Source: Prorocentrum cordatum
Taxonomy: Eukaryota > Sar > Dinophyceae > Prorocentrales > Prorocentraceae
Direction: 5' to 3'
Length of the DNA stretch: 64,000 nt
Assembly (NCBI GenBank): GCA_963575745.1
Contig: CAUYUJ010012592.1
Span: 183,510-247,509, forward strand
This document shows positions 29,689 through 41,506 of this stretch, in pieces. Positions within the stretch are counted from its first letter, which is position 1. Each line of letters begins with the position of its first letter. Under the pieces are notes generated by a model. It saw only the letters and a list, made by a program, of their open reading frames with translations, was not told the origin of the DNA and ran no database searches. The translations under genes were made by a program, and so were the position numbers.

Positions 29689-32600
29689 CCGGCCAGCGCG
29701 CGCTCGCGTGAGTCCCCGTGCGCCTACCGCCGCCATAGCCAGGCGGGCGCCCTGGGGGCTGTTGGGATCCTGCCCTGCGCCTTGAGCGTCAGCATCAGCA
29801 CTGCTAAAGCTGGCGAACAGGCTACGGCTTCCTCCCTGGACTCTGACACGGACCCGAGTGTCAGGCCCTTTCTGGCGCGGTGTTTGTATTCCGAACGCCT
29901 TGACCGGGGAGAAGTTGGGCATCCGTATCTCGTAATTCTGTGCTGGGGCTAGGCTTGGTGTCAGGCATGCGGACACCGTGGTTTGACACGGAGCCCCCGC
30001 CAGGCATTCGGAGCGAGGTGACGGGCCCTTTCGATGCGGTGGATTTGCAGTGGCTCGCCTCCTGAGGCGGCTGGTTTTGCTGGCGCCCCCAGCGAGTCAG
30101 GTCCGTCCAGTTGCGCGATTGCGGGGATGGAGTCGGGCGGCGCGGGAGCGTTCGAGGAGCCCGCCGTTGGTAAGTCGGCCTCCGGTGCTCCCACCATCGC
30201 CTTCGCAGGCTCCCCCACCGCCCCCCGCGGAGTCCAAGGACCAGGATAAGGTGACTGTGCGGCACATCCAGCCGCCTCCGCCGCCGCCGAAGCAGGTGCT
30301 GTTCGTCCTGGCGCACCTGGTGCCGCCAGGGAGCTTGCCTGCTGCCACGGCGGAGGTCAAGTCGAGGAACGAGGAGAACATGGCGAAGGACAACGAAGCC
30401 GTGCGGCAGGCGGCGCGGCCGCCGCGCAAACGGAACCGGAAGCTGAAGGACGCCAGGTCCGCGGAGGCGAAAAAGGGGTTGACGTAATAGCCGCGGCCAC
30501 CGCCGCTGGCGGAGGATGTCTCGAACTCCGTGGCGTCCGAGATGGCGCCAGTGAGCAGGCCAGCATCTCTCGCGGAGAGCAAGCTTTCCGCTTCGATGGG
30601 CAAGGGCATCATGGACAGCGAACGGCCGCAGGTGCGGCGTCCGCGCCAGCGGCAGCGCAAGCCGATGGAAACAAGGTCCGAGGAGGCGAAAAATGGTCTG
30701 GTGCAATGGCCGCTCTGGCCGCCGTAGGCAGCGAATATTTCGAGCTCCGTGCTGGGGCCCCCGTCTTCGTCCCCGGGGACCTCGACGCCAGCGCCTCCGG
30801 CGCCCAAGCAGTCCTTCCAGGAGGAGCTGATTCCGGATATTGCCGCCGTGGTGCACGAGCTGGAGAATGCTACCGCTGCTGCTCAGGGTCCCGCGAGCGA
30901 TGCGGCCGTGCAGAGGTTCATCATCGGCTAATTACCGAGCGTGCCGGAAACAGAAATCAAAGAACAAGAGGAAGAAATCGGTAACCCGCCCAAGGAGGAG
31001 TGGGAGGAGGAGCTCGTTTCGGCTGAGCCGCCTCCGTGCTCTGAGGACGGCTCCATAGCACATTCTTTATTTGATGCATGTTTGGCTGAAAGGCCACTCT
31101 GGCTCAAGCTGGAGACCCTACGGCCTGGGGATGATTCTCGCCGAGTCGCGATGAGTTCACTCGCCGCAGAACCCCCCCCGATGACGATGGCCATTTGCCT
31201 GGCCCCGCTCGCGGGCCGCCCGCCTATGGCATGTGTGGCCCCTCGACGCTCGCGGGGACGTGGCCCGAGCGCGCGCCGCCGCTGGCGCCGCGGGCAGCTG
31301 GCTGCAGGACGTGCGGAGCGGATGCAAACGAGTACACATCTCCCTCAGCTTCTCCGCCCCCAATAGGTACCTCGTGAAGTAATTTTGCTTCATCGTTTCG
31401 CTGTTCTACCCGTGGTTGATATTGATTGCGTGGCCCCTGTGGCCCCGAACACTGCGCCGCTGACAATGGTTGAAGCTGGATGCGCAGCTTCTGTGAGTTT
31501 GGCTGCGTGCTGTCTATCGCCGCGGTCCTGTGGCACGATGTCGGAGGTCTACATCCCGTATCGGGACATGCTGAGGTCCCCCTTTGCACGGCTGGTTGCC
31601 CATGGCCTACGTAGACGAGATTCTCAGATTTTCTCGCGCCCATCTGGATTTGTTCCGGCTTGCGGCTTTTGGCATGGCGCTCATGAACGCTTACGAGGAA
31701 TCTCGGGCCGCGGACGCCATGACCACTCTGCCTTGCCTGGAGACGCTGCCCGCCGGGAACCAGACCGTGAGCACAATCGAGTGGGATGGCGACCAGACCG
31801 ATCTCCTCTTAGGTCCTGAGGGCATCTTGGATAGCCTGCGCGCGCCCTCCGTCCTGCGACCGCGGGACGAAGCCCACACTGAAAGCATGGAGCGGCTTAG
31901 CATGCACATGATCTCAGCGTTCAACCAACAGTTCGCCGAGGGGCTGCGGGGGTCGATACAAATTTTCCCACCGTTACCCTTAGTGCAGATACTGATTGTT
32001 TGATTACCGAGGCGCCTTCTTCGATTGCCTAGGCGCTGGTTTCAGCAACGGTTCTCGCGCGCCTGACCTGGGGGCGCGGGGCGTCTCAGGTGCCGGCGCT
32101 CTCAGGGCAGCCCCGGGCAGTCTTTCGCTCGTGCGGCACACCTAGCGGGGACAATGTCCGCTGCTCGAGCTTGCGATGATTTTGCAGTCTTGAGGCTTCG
32201 CCTTTGGTGACCTGCGCCTGGCCAGGAGTCGCCAGAACGAGGGGGTGACGTGCTTTCGAGTTTCGGCATTTCTCAGCTCTCATCGGGGGGACTGCATACT
32301 ACCCATTGTGGAATCACGCTCTCCGGCGTGGCAGCGAGGCACTAGTGACCTGTCAGCTCTCGAGTGTAGCGTACGCACTTATCACGCGCAGGTGAATATT
32401 TCACGAAGTGGTCCTCTATGCTGCCTATTAAAAAATGTTTGGCTGAGCCCCCTTTCGTTGAAGCCTGCCTTGATATCCACTTGAAGCGTCGTTCGGCTTC
32501 TGATTTGGCTGAGTCTTCTTCTAAGACTCGCTGTGACGACATGTTGACACAGTTGACGCATTCTGGCAGCGCCCTTTGCGCACATACCGCCCTGGAGCCG

Positions 32601-33145
32601 CGTGTTGGCGGAGCGGATTCGTCCCAAACATACCGTCTTATCGCGCGTGTTGGAGCGCAGGGAGTTTTGGAGCGGCCTCCTTCGGTTTAGGTCTTCGGGC
32701 CCGGTCGGCGCAGCAACATCTTGTTCTAGATTGAGTTTAAGAGCCGCCTCCCAAGGTAGAGGCGGACAGGGAGGAAATCGACTCTGCCGCCGATGCCGTT
32801 TGGGCGCCGCCTCCACTGTGTGAGGCGGTTGGCTCGACGGTGTCATCGGCGCTCATTGAAGGATCTGAATTTGCCGCCGATGCCCTTTGAGCGCCGCCTC
32901 CTGTGGTCCAGGCGGCTGGCTTGGCGGATTCATCGCAGCGTGTTGCATGCAATGATGTTTGGTACGCTGAATCCGATTTGATTGCCGGTGCAGTTTTGAA
33001 GCCGCCTCCCAATGCTGAGGTGTGCTCGGCGGTATCGCTGGATCGCCTCTCCGACCTGGTCGCGTCGACCAGTCTTTTATGCCCTCGGGCGCGAAGGCGC
33101 CTGATGGCTACATGTTTTGAGTCTGCGGACGCGAAGACGCTCTGA
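29667..33145 (+). pseudogene. SL-headed retroposed mRNA with proline-led repeats, decayed
   Basis: After the leader copy, an ATG at 29967 opens MRTPWFDTEPPPGIRSEV in one frame. The frame then shifts twice (SGSPPEAAGFAGAP near 30040; QAPPPPPAESKDQDK near 30215). One frame continues with stops at about 30485, 30725, 30929 and 31364. Further pieces are LLLGPEGILDSLRAP (about 31806), KKCLAEPPFVEACLDIH (about 32424) and, at 32740-33145, several units starting PPP (EPPPKVEADREE, APPPLCEAVGS, APPPVVQAAGLADSS, KPPPNAEVCSAV) with one TGA at 32887. A related 240-bp DNA repeat joins about 30410 and 30640. The recurring (E/A/K)PPP start suggests one repeat protein throughout. Product unknown. Continuity of the whole 3.4 kb is inference. 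Confidence 0.5.
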
Positions 33146-33318
33146 GACTCGGATTGCGAGCTGCTCTTTCGTTTTTCTGACGGTGCGGAGGTGATCGCCG
33201 CGCTACGGGAGACGCCGTGGCTGATGGCTCATGCCATGCGTGCTGTCTTTTGTCGGCTGGTCTTGGCAGGCACATTCTCGTTCATGCCGGTCACATCGGC
33301 CTTGCAATGTGCGCGCTA

Positions 33319-33492
33319 CAGTCAACCCGCATAGTAAGGATGGGCAGCCTTCCCAAGGTGACCCTTGCATCCTTGCCCCTCCGGCCCATCCTTAGCGACT
33401 TCTGCTGGCCAGCCTCGTTTGCAAAAACCGTTGGCGTGGCGCTCCGAGGCCCCTGCGTCATTACCGCGCATCCGTACTATACGGGTTGACTG
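33319..33492. mobile_element. M14 element (Tc1/mariner-like, 174 bp)
   Basis: TA flanks both ends. The left end CAGTCAACCCGCATAGTA and the complemented right end CAGTCAACCCGTATAGTA are inverted and continue with (A/C)GGATG. The CAGT start and TA target are typical of Tc1/mariner-derived elements. Noncoding. Confidence 0.85.
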
Positions 33493-35780
33493 TACTTCGG
33501 CAGCTCTGTTTCGAGTCTTCGCGGGCCTCGGCTTCACCCGGTCTTGCCCGCCGCCCTCTTTACATACCCCCTTCCTGCTTGTTAGCCCCTTCGGGAGCCG
33601 AGCCTGCGGCGGTCCTGCCCCCCGCTTGTAGGGGGCGACGGGTCGGGGTCGGGTCGGGGTTGTCCGCCCCTGCAGCCACTTCTGCGACGGCCGGCTCGTC
33701 CAGCGAAGGGGAAGCGTCGACGCGGGTAGTCGAAGGCCAGACTGTCAGATTGGATTGGGCCCAAGGGCCAATCTGGCCCGGTCAAACTGGATGATTTGGG
33801 CTATTCGCCAGACTGGATTCGCGTTGGCTCTCTCGCCAGATTGCCCCCGTTTGCCAGATTGGGCCTGCCAGATTAGCGCCAGATTGGCTTCGACTACCCA
33901 GGGAGGGACAACCCGGGCATCTTTTCGGATTGCCAGGGCACGGGCAAGCACCAGAACACCGATTGCAGGCAGTGCCGCACCTGCCTCCTGGAGCAAAGGC
34001 TTCGTGAACTGTCGCTCGTATGCCGTTGGGCTGAGATGTCAGTTGGTGTGCTGGATCTCTCCCGGCGCGGTCCCGATCGGTCTTGCTCTGTTGGCCGTTC
34101 GGTCGGTCTTTCTTTTGTCGCCACCGTGCCCGAATCCAGAATGCCCCTCCCAAGTACCACTCTTGGCCCCTCCTTCCAGTCTACGCGATCTTGCTCCACC
34201 TCAGTATGTTTCGCCTCCCCCTCCTCTTCCGACCACGCCGTTCTCCTCCTTTTGATCCCATCCTCCCACTGTTCATCGTTCTTCCTCCTCTTCTCCCCTG
34301 CCTTTCTTCCGTCCCCCTCTCTGCATTTGGTTCCGTCCTTGATTCCCTGCGCCCCCCTTCGCAATCATCCAACTCAGATCCAGCCTGGACAGCTTTTCTC
34401 CTGCTTATTGTGAGGTGGCAAAATGGTGTTCTGTCAAATGAGGTTCAGTCGGAATGTTGCCGATATTTCAACAGGGCGCATGCGGTGCAGCGTCGGCCTC
34501 ATGTTCGAATTCACGTTTTAGTTCAGTCGGTCAGAATTGCGGTCTCGCTCAAACGCGGGCCACAACTCTGGATCCGAGTCCTTCCCCGTCGTCGCCACGT
34601 TCGTTTCCCCTCCTCCGCCTTCCTCCTGCTGCTGTTGGTTGGTTGTTCCTCGTCCTCCTTCTTCATCCCCTCCCTCCTTCTCACCATCTTGTTGTTCATC
34701 CGCTACGCTTCCCTCCAATGACCAATGACCACAGCTCTCAATTTCTGACTGTGCATAACACGATGGGGTCCCTTGTGGGGTTCCACGTCCGCTATGATCC
34801 CCGCTGGTGGACAGAGAACACATTTGAGCAATGGGAAGCGCTGGGTGGGAGGGGTCGGCTGTTAGATATGGCGCATGCTCACCTAACTTGCCCTCAATCC
34901 CCTCCCCTGCCTCATCCCTCATTTACGCGGTGATGTCCGTGTGAGATGGTTCGCATCTTGTTGGCATGTGTCTGGAGAATGCTGCGGCCTCGGTTTCCTG
35001 GGCTCTTGCGTCGTCGAGGCGTTCCTGATTTTGTACGTGGTCAGGCTGTGGTCTCTGCTGCCAGGGCTCGGGCGTCTGCTTATTCCACATATCCATTCTG
35101 GTCTTCGCCGATTATCTCGCCCTCGTGTCTCATCTGCTTCCCCACCCCAGTACACGTCATCTCCACTAGCTGGCGCGGGGTTGTTCTTCGTGGTCCTGGA
35201 TCTTTGTCAGCAGGACTTGCAGATGTGTTTTCGGCGATGTCAAGAATCCCCGCCTTTCCCCCCCCGCGATCCCCATTTCCGTCGTTCCGCTGTCCCTTCT
35301 CATCCGCTTCTTCTTCTTCCTCTTCTTCTTATTTTCTCCCGACTTGTGTTAATTACCATTAGTATTATGCATGGTCTTATTATTCTTGTGCTGCTGTTTC
35401 TGAAACACATGCGGCCCGACTCCCATCCGTGTCACTTGGTTTCGAGATGGGTGCCAGGTTGTGTCCAGTGCGTTCGCGTGGCGCTTGGGGGGGGGGCTCT
35501 GGTTCTTGTCGCGGCGTCGTCTTTGCAGCAACCTTCGGATGGCGAGATTTGATGAACTCGTTGGGTACAGTTTTCAATTCGTCTGGCTTAGTATGTAGTG
35601 CACTTGTTGCGCTCGAGGGTGCCAGTAGGGTCTGAAGCGCATGCCTGGGTTCCACGCTTCCTTCAGTACCACTTCAAGTTTAAAATGTGAATCCGTATGG
35701 TGGTATTCACACTTCCGTGCCGAATCCACCCGTGGCCAGTCATTTTTTCAAAACAGCAGAGAAGGAATCACATTTGTTAT
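33493..35780. other. Lower-GC, pyrimidine-rich spacer, no gene recognised
   Basis: A degenerate GCCAGATTGG array occupies about 33735-33895. From 34150 to 35340 the plus strand is T/C-rich (CCTCCTC, TTCTTCC), giving long Ser/Pro/Leu frames that I do not trust. Confidence 0.4.
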
Positions 35781-35781
35781 A

Positions 35782-35953
35782 CAGTCGGTGCGTTGACCTG
35801 AGGAACCCTAAATAAGGAACGAGGCCTCTTTCCCACAAGTTCAATTTCGATTTACCTTCGGAAACCTAAGGAAATCCTAAGGCAAACTGTGAAACAATCA
35901 AGGAACACCGTGCCCCTCCCCAACGAGAAGGGCTCCTTCTTCAGCGTCCCGAC
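35782..35953 (-). mobile_element. M8 element, copy c (Tc1/mariner-like)
   Basis: TA on both sides; ends CAGTCGGTGCGTTGACC and, complemented, CAGTCGGGACGCTGAAG. The whole element matches 49971-50146 in reverse orientation (CCTAAATAAGGAACGAGGCC, CAAACTGTGAAACA, CCCTCCCCAAC). Confidence 0.9.
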
Positions 35954-37570
35954 TGTAAACAAAAATACGATCCTGCTACTCGAGGCGTCTCGTATCTGAG
36001 CCTTTTTCCATTTGCTGCTCACGGGCGGACGCGTTTCTATGTGGCTTCACGCTCTGGAGACCTGTATCACGTGCGGAACAAGCGCAGAGGAACACGAGTT
36101 GCGTCCAACAAGGTGTAGGTTTTGCTTTACGTCCGTAAGTCCCATTCACTTGTGGTTTCCAACTGGTGGGGTGTTGTGTTTCATCATGTCCGTTTCGTTG
36201 TGGTGTTCCAAGAGTGGGCGCGCTGCTTACAATGCTTCCTGTCCGGGCCGTGATAGTTCACCATCCCTCTGTTCTGTGAGGTTGCTTGTCGGCCGTAATA
36301 TTTCGTGGCGTTCGCCTTCCAGTGCGTACGCGTGCTCATGAATTCCGCCGCGTTGCTCCGCGAGCTCAGGGCATGTGCGTCGTAGTAGAATCTGGCATTT
36401 ATGTCGTTCACTCCACTCCACTCTGTTCTCCCTCTTCTTCATCCCCCCACTCTCCTCATTCTCCCCTTCCCGCCCCCCTCCTCATCCCTTTCCTATCGTT
36501 CACGCATGAACACATGACCCCCCCTTTCCCCCGTCCTCCCTCTGGGGCTTCACTTGTTTTCAACGTCCTTCCCCATCGGTTCCGCCGCTGCAAGGGCGGT
36601 TTCGACCGTCGTGCCCATGTAGAGCCCGTATTCGCCCCGCAGTTGCGAGCGTGACTTACGCCCTGGAGGACGATCGAACCGAACCGAACCGAGCCCCTCC
36701 CTCCCGGACCACCCCCGAGGCGTGTTGGCGCGCACCCTCCAGTGCGCGGGGGCGGAGGCGCCGCCCGCCGCGGCGCTGCGCGCCCCGCCGCCGCGCGCAC
36801 TGCCGCTGCGCGCGCGCGCCGCGACGCCCCCACGCCGAGCCCGAGGCGTTGTCCCGAGGCGAACCGATGGCCGATCCGACCGGCCTTGACCGGGGAGGCC
36901 GCCCGAAACGGGGCGTGCCGACGGGGGTGGAGGCAGGGGGGGGGTGGGCGAGGGCTACAGGGCACGACTCCACCGCCCCGATTCGATGCGATTTCGATGT
37001 GTTCCGATTCGATTCGTCGTCGAATTCGGATGCGGATCACGATTTTGTTCCATGGAGGCCTGATCAGCTAGCAGCCTGCTCAGTTCCGCCGATTCGCGTT
37101 CCCCGGAGTTGACTGCCGATTTCCGCCGATCCGATTCCTTTCGATCGCCGATCCGCTTTCTCGATTAGATTCTGGGCTCTCTCGGAGCGGAGGGACAAGC
37201 TAGATGCACCCACGGCATGTGTGGCAGCCCCCCCCCCGCCCATGCTTACCCGTTGCGCTGAATTCTGTCTTGTCCGCCGACTGGGACTGTTCTGGGGGAC
37301 CTGGGTCGCCAAAGGGGCCGTATCGTGTGATGCGTGATGCGCAATTACAGAGGGCGGGCGGGCGAGAGTATGAGCAGAGCATTTCCAGGAACGTTCCCAA
37401 TGCATGTGCAACAAGCCTCACCATCACAAGGCCCGTACAAAACGAATGCACATTCGACGATGGATGCGGTCCTTCCAGGAAGCTCCACATGACGACCATG
37501 TCTTGCACGCTCATGGGACCTGTATGATAGGACGCGGACGGGAGCCAGGGAAGTCGTGGAGCACAAGACA
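35954..37570. other. Spacer, no gene recognised
   Basis: 36740-36850 is extremely rich in CGCG. 36965-37170 has GATTCGAT words like 28740-28975. Frames are open on several strands without motifs. Confidence 0.35.
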
Positions 37571-37579
37571 ATGGCGCAA

Positions 37580-37800
37580 GTTGCGTGGTTGGCATCCCCA
37601 CCCAGGGAGCGCGAGTTCCCGTCTTGGTGCGCATAAGACGTAGCTCCGCCCGACCACCCAGGAGCCCCTGAACATGTTGGCAATTGCAAAGGTGGCAGTC
37701 TCGCGGGGGAGCGCGAGGTTTTGTCTGGATGTGCGTAACACGTTGGTCCGTTGGACCACCCTGTAGTTCACGAAAGCGCCGAGCGTTGCGCACTTGGCAG
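37580..37800 (-). repeat. Copy of the dispersed 110-bp repeat
   Basis: On the minus strand, peptides such as RVTHIQTKPRAPP and RLMRTKTGTRAPW recur, matching the layout CLTHIKTRPRGSL of the array at 39880-40345. At DNA level the shared words are GGTGGCAGTC and TGGATGTGCGTAA. Confidence 0.55.
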
Positions 37801-38249
37801 ACCCCTTCAGGGGAGCGCAGTGTAAACATGTGCCGTCCAGCCTTCATCAATTAGAGCCCGTTTCTTTTTTGCTTGGGCCATGACGGGCGTCATGGCCCCC
37901 AGCCCCCCTCTATGACGCAACGCTTCCCCTTCCAGTGCGCTCCGGGCACTGCCCCCCAGTGCGCTCCGAGCACTGCCGCTGTGCGCGTAGGTGTCCGCGT
38001 AGGAATCCGCATAGGAGTCTGGTCCGCAGTCGTCGTCGTCGTCGTCGTCGCTCGTGGCTTGTCGCTCGTCGCTCATAGTCGTCGTGCGCGCGAACGCGGC
38101 TGAAGCCTGTTTTTTATTCCGGGCCGCTGACGGCAATCATCTAGGGGGGGATGGAAGGGATCGATGGCGTCACGTTTCGCGCCGGCGGCGTTTGGGAATG
38201 CTTAGGACTGACGGAGGACGGGTAGCGCCAGCATGTAGGTGGCGATTTG

Positions 38250-38535
38250 CACCACAACGCCTGTGTACATCACAGTTCCTGCGTGCACCACCGCGCCTGT
38301 GTACACCACCGCCTATGTACACCACAGCAGCCGCGTGCAACACAGCGTCAGTTTGCGCCACCGTGCCTGCGGGCACAACAGTTCTTGTGCACACAACAGC
38401 GGCTGCGTTCACCACATCAGCCGTGTGCGACACAACACCAGTATACACCACATTGCCTGCGTGCATTGCAGTGCCTGTGTACACCGTGGCGCCCGTGTGC
38501 ACCACAGCAACCGTGTGTAACGCAACACCACTGTC
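38250..38535 (+). repeat. Minisatellite, CACCAC-type units of about 15/30 bp
   Basis: Units near GTGTACACCACAGCGCCTGC. It gives His/Thr/Val-rich frames in all readings. Confidence 0.85.
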
Positions 38536-38964
38536 GTATATAGAATGTGAAAACGAATCCTTATGACAAAATGGAGCGCTTGTGGATTCCACGGCAAACA
38601 CCATCAAATAAGCCTTATGGACAACGGAGCGCCGCTGGAATCTACGTGTCCTCCCGAGTCCGCCCGCGTCCAGGAGGTTCCAGCTAGATTGGCCGTCCGA
38701 GAACCAAATGGACCGATTCAATAGACCATTCTGCGGTGCGCGTTGAGATGCGCACGCGCGCTGTAGCGCCAACCCGCACGACAGGGGGTAAAGATGAAGA
38801 GGTGGAGGGGGAGGAGGAGGAGGAGGAGGAGGAGGAGGAGGAGGAGGAGGAGGAGGAGGAGGAGGAGGGAGGAGGGAAGATCGCCGCATTCGATTATCAG
38901 CAATTTCCTGGCTTGGCGTCTAGTTGTCTGCAGCAGATCCTCACGTACATGATCCTTCTATTTG

Positions 38965-39285
38965 TCCTGTGCACGCAGGCATTGTGGTGTACACCAGCGC
39001 TGCGTTGCACGCGGATGCTGCGGTGTAGGCACGCGTTGTGGCGTGCCCGGGCGCTGCGGTGCACGCAAGCATTCTGGTGTACACAGGCGCTGTGTTGCAC
39101 AAGGTAGCTGCGGTGTGCACTTGTACGCCTGTGCTGCAGTGTACGCAAGCATTGTGGTGTACACAGGCGCTGCGTTGCACACGGTTGTTGCGGTGTACGC
39201 AGGCGCTGTGGTATACACGCGCGCTGTGGTGCACGCGAGCGTTGTGGCGTACACAGGTGCAGTGGGGCATATCGCCACTTACATG
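38965..39285 (-). repeat. Minisatellite, inverted counterpart of 38250-38535
   Basis: Units near GTGGTGTACACAGGCGCTG, the complement type of the first array. Confidence 0.85.
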
Positions 39286-39338
39286 CTGCTCGCGTCGTCG
39301 ACGTCGTCGTCGTCGCGATCGTCGTGGTCGTGGTCGTG

Positions 39339-39391
<53 letters not shown>

Positions 39392-39506
39392 TCGTCGCTC
39401 GTCGCGTCGCGCGCGCGGGCGCGGCTGCGGTGCCGGAGCCACACGGTGGGGGGGGCGTTACGTCATACCCCGCTTTCGCCCCCCCCCCCCCCCCTGACGC
39501 CCGTCA

Positions 39507-39879
39507 TCGCCGAACATAAAGAGACGCGTTCCTACCGTTTCCTGTGCGGAATCGGGGCGCCAGGCCCCAACAACCCAGGAAATCAAGAGTGCCGCGACCG
39601 TTTTATAAAAGCAGGACTGGCTCCTCCTCGCTCTTGTGCGCGCGCCCAGGCAAAAGGTTGCACGTCTCCTCCAGCACAGCGAATGGCCTGGCGGTCTTAT
39701 TTTCCGCTTCGGGCTCCGCGGCGGCCCCGACACAGCAGGACTCGCTGCGCCTTCCATCTCGCCGGGCGCCTCGCGAGCGACGACGCCGAGCACGGTGGCC
39801 CTGGATGGGTTTTGAGCCGCAGGCGGTTCAGGTACGGATCAGCTACAATGCGACGATAGCAGGCGCAGGGGAGTATGTA
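39507..39879. other. Spacer, no gene recognised
   Basis: GC-rich; overlapping open frames without motifs. Confidence 0.35.
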
Positions 39880-40345
39880 AGCGCCGAACAGTGGCGGCAG
39901 TTGCGCTGGTGGCAGCCCCCCTGGCAGCCACGAGGTCTCGATGCGCGTGAGACACACATCTGCGGGACATTCCAGCTGCCCACGAAAGTAGCGACAGTTT
40001 CGCAGGAAACAGCCCCCCAGGGAGCTGCGAAGCCAAGTCTGGATGCGAAAGACACCGCTCTGCTGGACCTCCCATGAGCTCACGACGGTTGCGCAGGTGG
40101 CTTCCCACCAGGGAGCCGGCAGCCCCCCAGGGAGCCGCGAGGCCAGTCTGGATGTGCATAAGAGGCCATTCCGTTGGACCTCCAAGGATCTCACGAGAGT
40201 GGCGATGCTTGCGCAAGTGGCAGCCCCCCAGGGGACCAGGGAGCCCCGAGGTCTAGTCTTGATGTGTGTAAGACACCACTCCGCTGGACTTCCCAGCATC
40301 CTACGAAAGTGGCGACAGCTGCACAGGTTGCATTCCCCCGTGGGC
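39880..40345 (-). repeat. Tandem repeat, about 110-bp unit, four to five copies
   Basis: Blocks ACGAAAGTGGCGACAG, GGTGGCAGCCCCCC, CAGGGAGCCGCGAGG, TCTGGATGTG and ACCACTCCGCTGGAC recur every 105-115 bp. The minus strand stays open across it (39697-40362) with repeating CATVVSSWEVQQSGV-like peptides. Related single copies lie at 37580-37800 and, in reverse, at 59340-59560. Confidence 0.8.
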
Positions 40346-40671
40346 CCTCGAGTCAGAGTCACAACAACATTATAAATATGGACAAATTCAACAATAGGAC
40401 GCGGAGGAGGAGGAGGTGGAGGAGGAGGAGCAGGACGAGGAGGAGGAGGACGAGGAGGAGGAGGAAATGATGGGCTTCTTCATTGTGTTCTGCGGGAGTC
40501 GGGTTGCGTGGCGAACGCCTCCGCCTCGCCGCCCCTTCTCAGCTGTCTTGCCTTCCGCCTTCCGGCCCTCTGTCGCGTTCGCGCGAGCATTGGGCCAAGC
40601 CTGCTCCTTCAGCCGCGGATCCGCGCGGCTCGTGAGGGCGGGGCTCGTGAGGGCTGGAGGGAGGGTCCAGG
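40346..40671. other. Spacer with (GAG)n
   Basis: GAGGAGG repeats at 40400-40467, then GC-rich sequence with no gene supported. Confidence 0.45.
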
Positions 40672-40807
40672 GATGGGCCTGTTTTCCACCACCACCATAA
40701 GTTGGAGGGGGAGGGGGTCCTCCTCCTCCTCCTCCTCGTCCTCCTCCTCCTCATCCTTCACCTCCTTCCCCCTCCAACTTATGGTGGTGGTGGTAAACAG
40801 GCCCATC
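40672..40807. mobile_element. M17 hairpin element, 40-bp arms with one mismatch
   Basis: GATGGGCCTGTTTTCCACC at 40672 begins a 40-bp arm whose complement ends at 40807; the inner arm ends AAGTTGGAGGGGG. The 56-bp centre is CTC-rich. Flanking GTCCAGGG and TCCAGGGA may be a target duplication. A single copy in the window. Confidence 0.8.
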
Positions 40808-41506
40808 ATCCAGGGAGTTCAGAGGGAGGGAACACCCGCAGAAAGCGGGAAAGCATCCAGCAGCAGCAGGCCTCCACAGGTCCCAGTGCGGAGGCCCGGT
40901 GGTGACAGGCCTTCTCGTGTGTCTTCTCTTTTGAGCCCTTCTACCCTTGGGGCCGTTACGTCGGTGCTTGATCAGATCATGTACCTTTGTGCAGTGTACT
41001 CAACATGCACCCTAGGCGCAGAATACCGCCAGAGACCACCGATGACCGCCGAAGCCCGCCGAAGTGCGCCGATGACGGGCGAAGTTTGATGGGCAGGCAT
41101 CAGGGGGGTCCATATCGTCGAGCACGGCATTGTGGGCTCCGATCCGTACCATCTGCCCCCGAGGTCAAGAAAGCCTCCAAAGTGCGTCACAACCTCCCCC
41201 TTCTCCCTCCTCTCCTGGGTGACTAGGCTGCCCGATTGCGCTGGAGCTGGGATCTTTCCCTCGGCGGGGCGCCCAGGGGGAAGGCAGAGGGGGCGAGCCG
41301 TCCTTCTCAGAAGGCTCAGAAGGCACTTGGCCTTTTGAGCAGCTTTCCCAGCCGTCTCCGATAGCACCGACGCCTTCTTAGAAGGCTCGGGGGCTTCTGG
41401 GCAGTCCCGGCGGCGTGAGAAGGCCTGGCCCCTTTCATTCTCCCCCTTTGGGCGTGCCGCCGATCCGTGGGCTGCTCCCCCCGAGATTCGGAGGCCTGGA
41501 GTCTGG
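40808..41506. other. Spacer with GAAGGC-type repeats, no gene recognised
   Basis: 41290-41430 has CTTCTCAGAAGGC words like those at 10735-10870. CCGCCGA-like words lie near 41030-41085. Confidence 0.4.

Larger units (their letters stand above)
37880..39506. mobile_element. M18 composite element with inverted ends and inverted satellites (1.63 kb)
   Basis: ATGACGGGCGTCA at 37880 and its complement ending at 39506 form the outer pair; TATGACGCAACGC at 37911 and its near complement at about 39456-39467 form a second pair at similar depth. Inside lie (GTC)n at 38029-38055 and 39296-39395, a CAC-type minisatellite (38250-38535), (GAG)n (38808-38870), and a GTG-type minisatellite (38965-39285) that is the inverted counterpart of the first. 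No coding frame outside the low-complexity repeats. Confidence 0.6.

Noticed and set aside
30170-30208. GTAAGT...TTCGCAG as a 39-bp intron in the SL-headed pseudogene
   Set aside because: Too short for normal splicing and a multiple of three; the frame change here is better explained by decay.
30097-30856. Long minus-strand frames over the proline-led pseudogene
   Set aside because: They are the antisense of a GC-rich plus-strand frame; the repeats and proline-led units only make sense on the plus strand.
31091-31108. Spliced-leader-like CCACTCTGGCTCAAG, with a similar CCACTCTGGCTCAA at about 45993
   Set aside because: Several mismatches to the leader, and both sites lie inside other sequence; chance similarity is the simpler reading.
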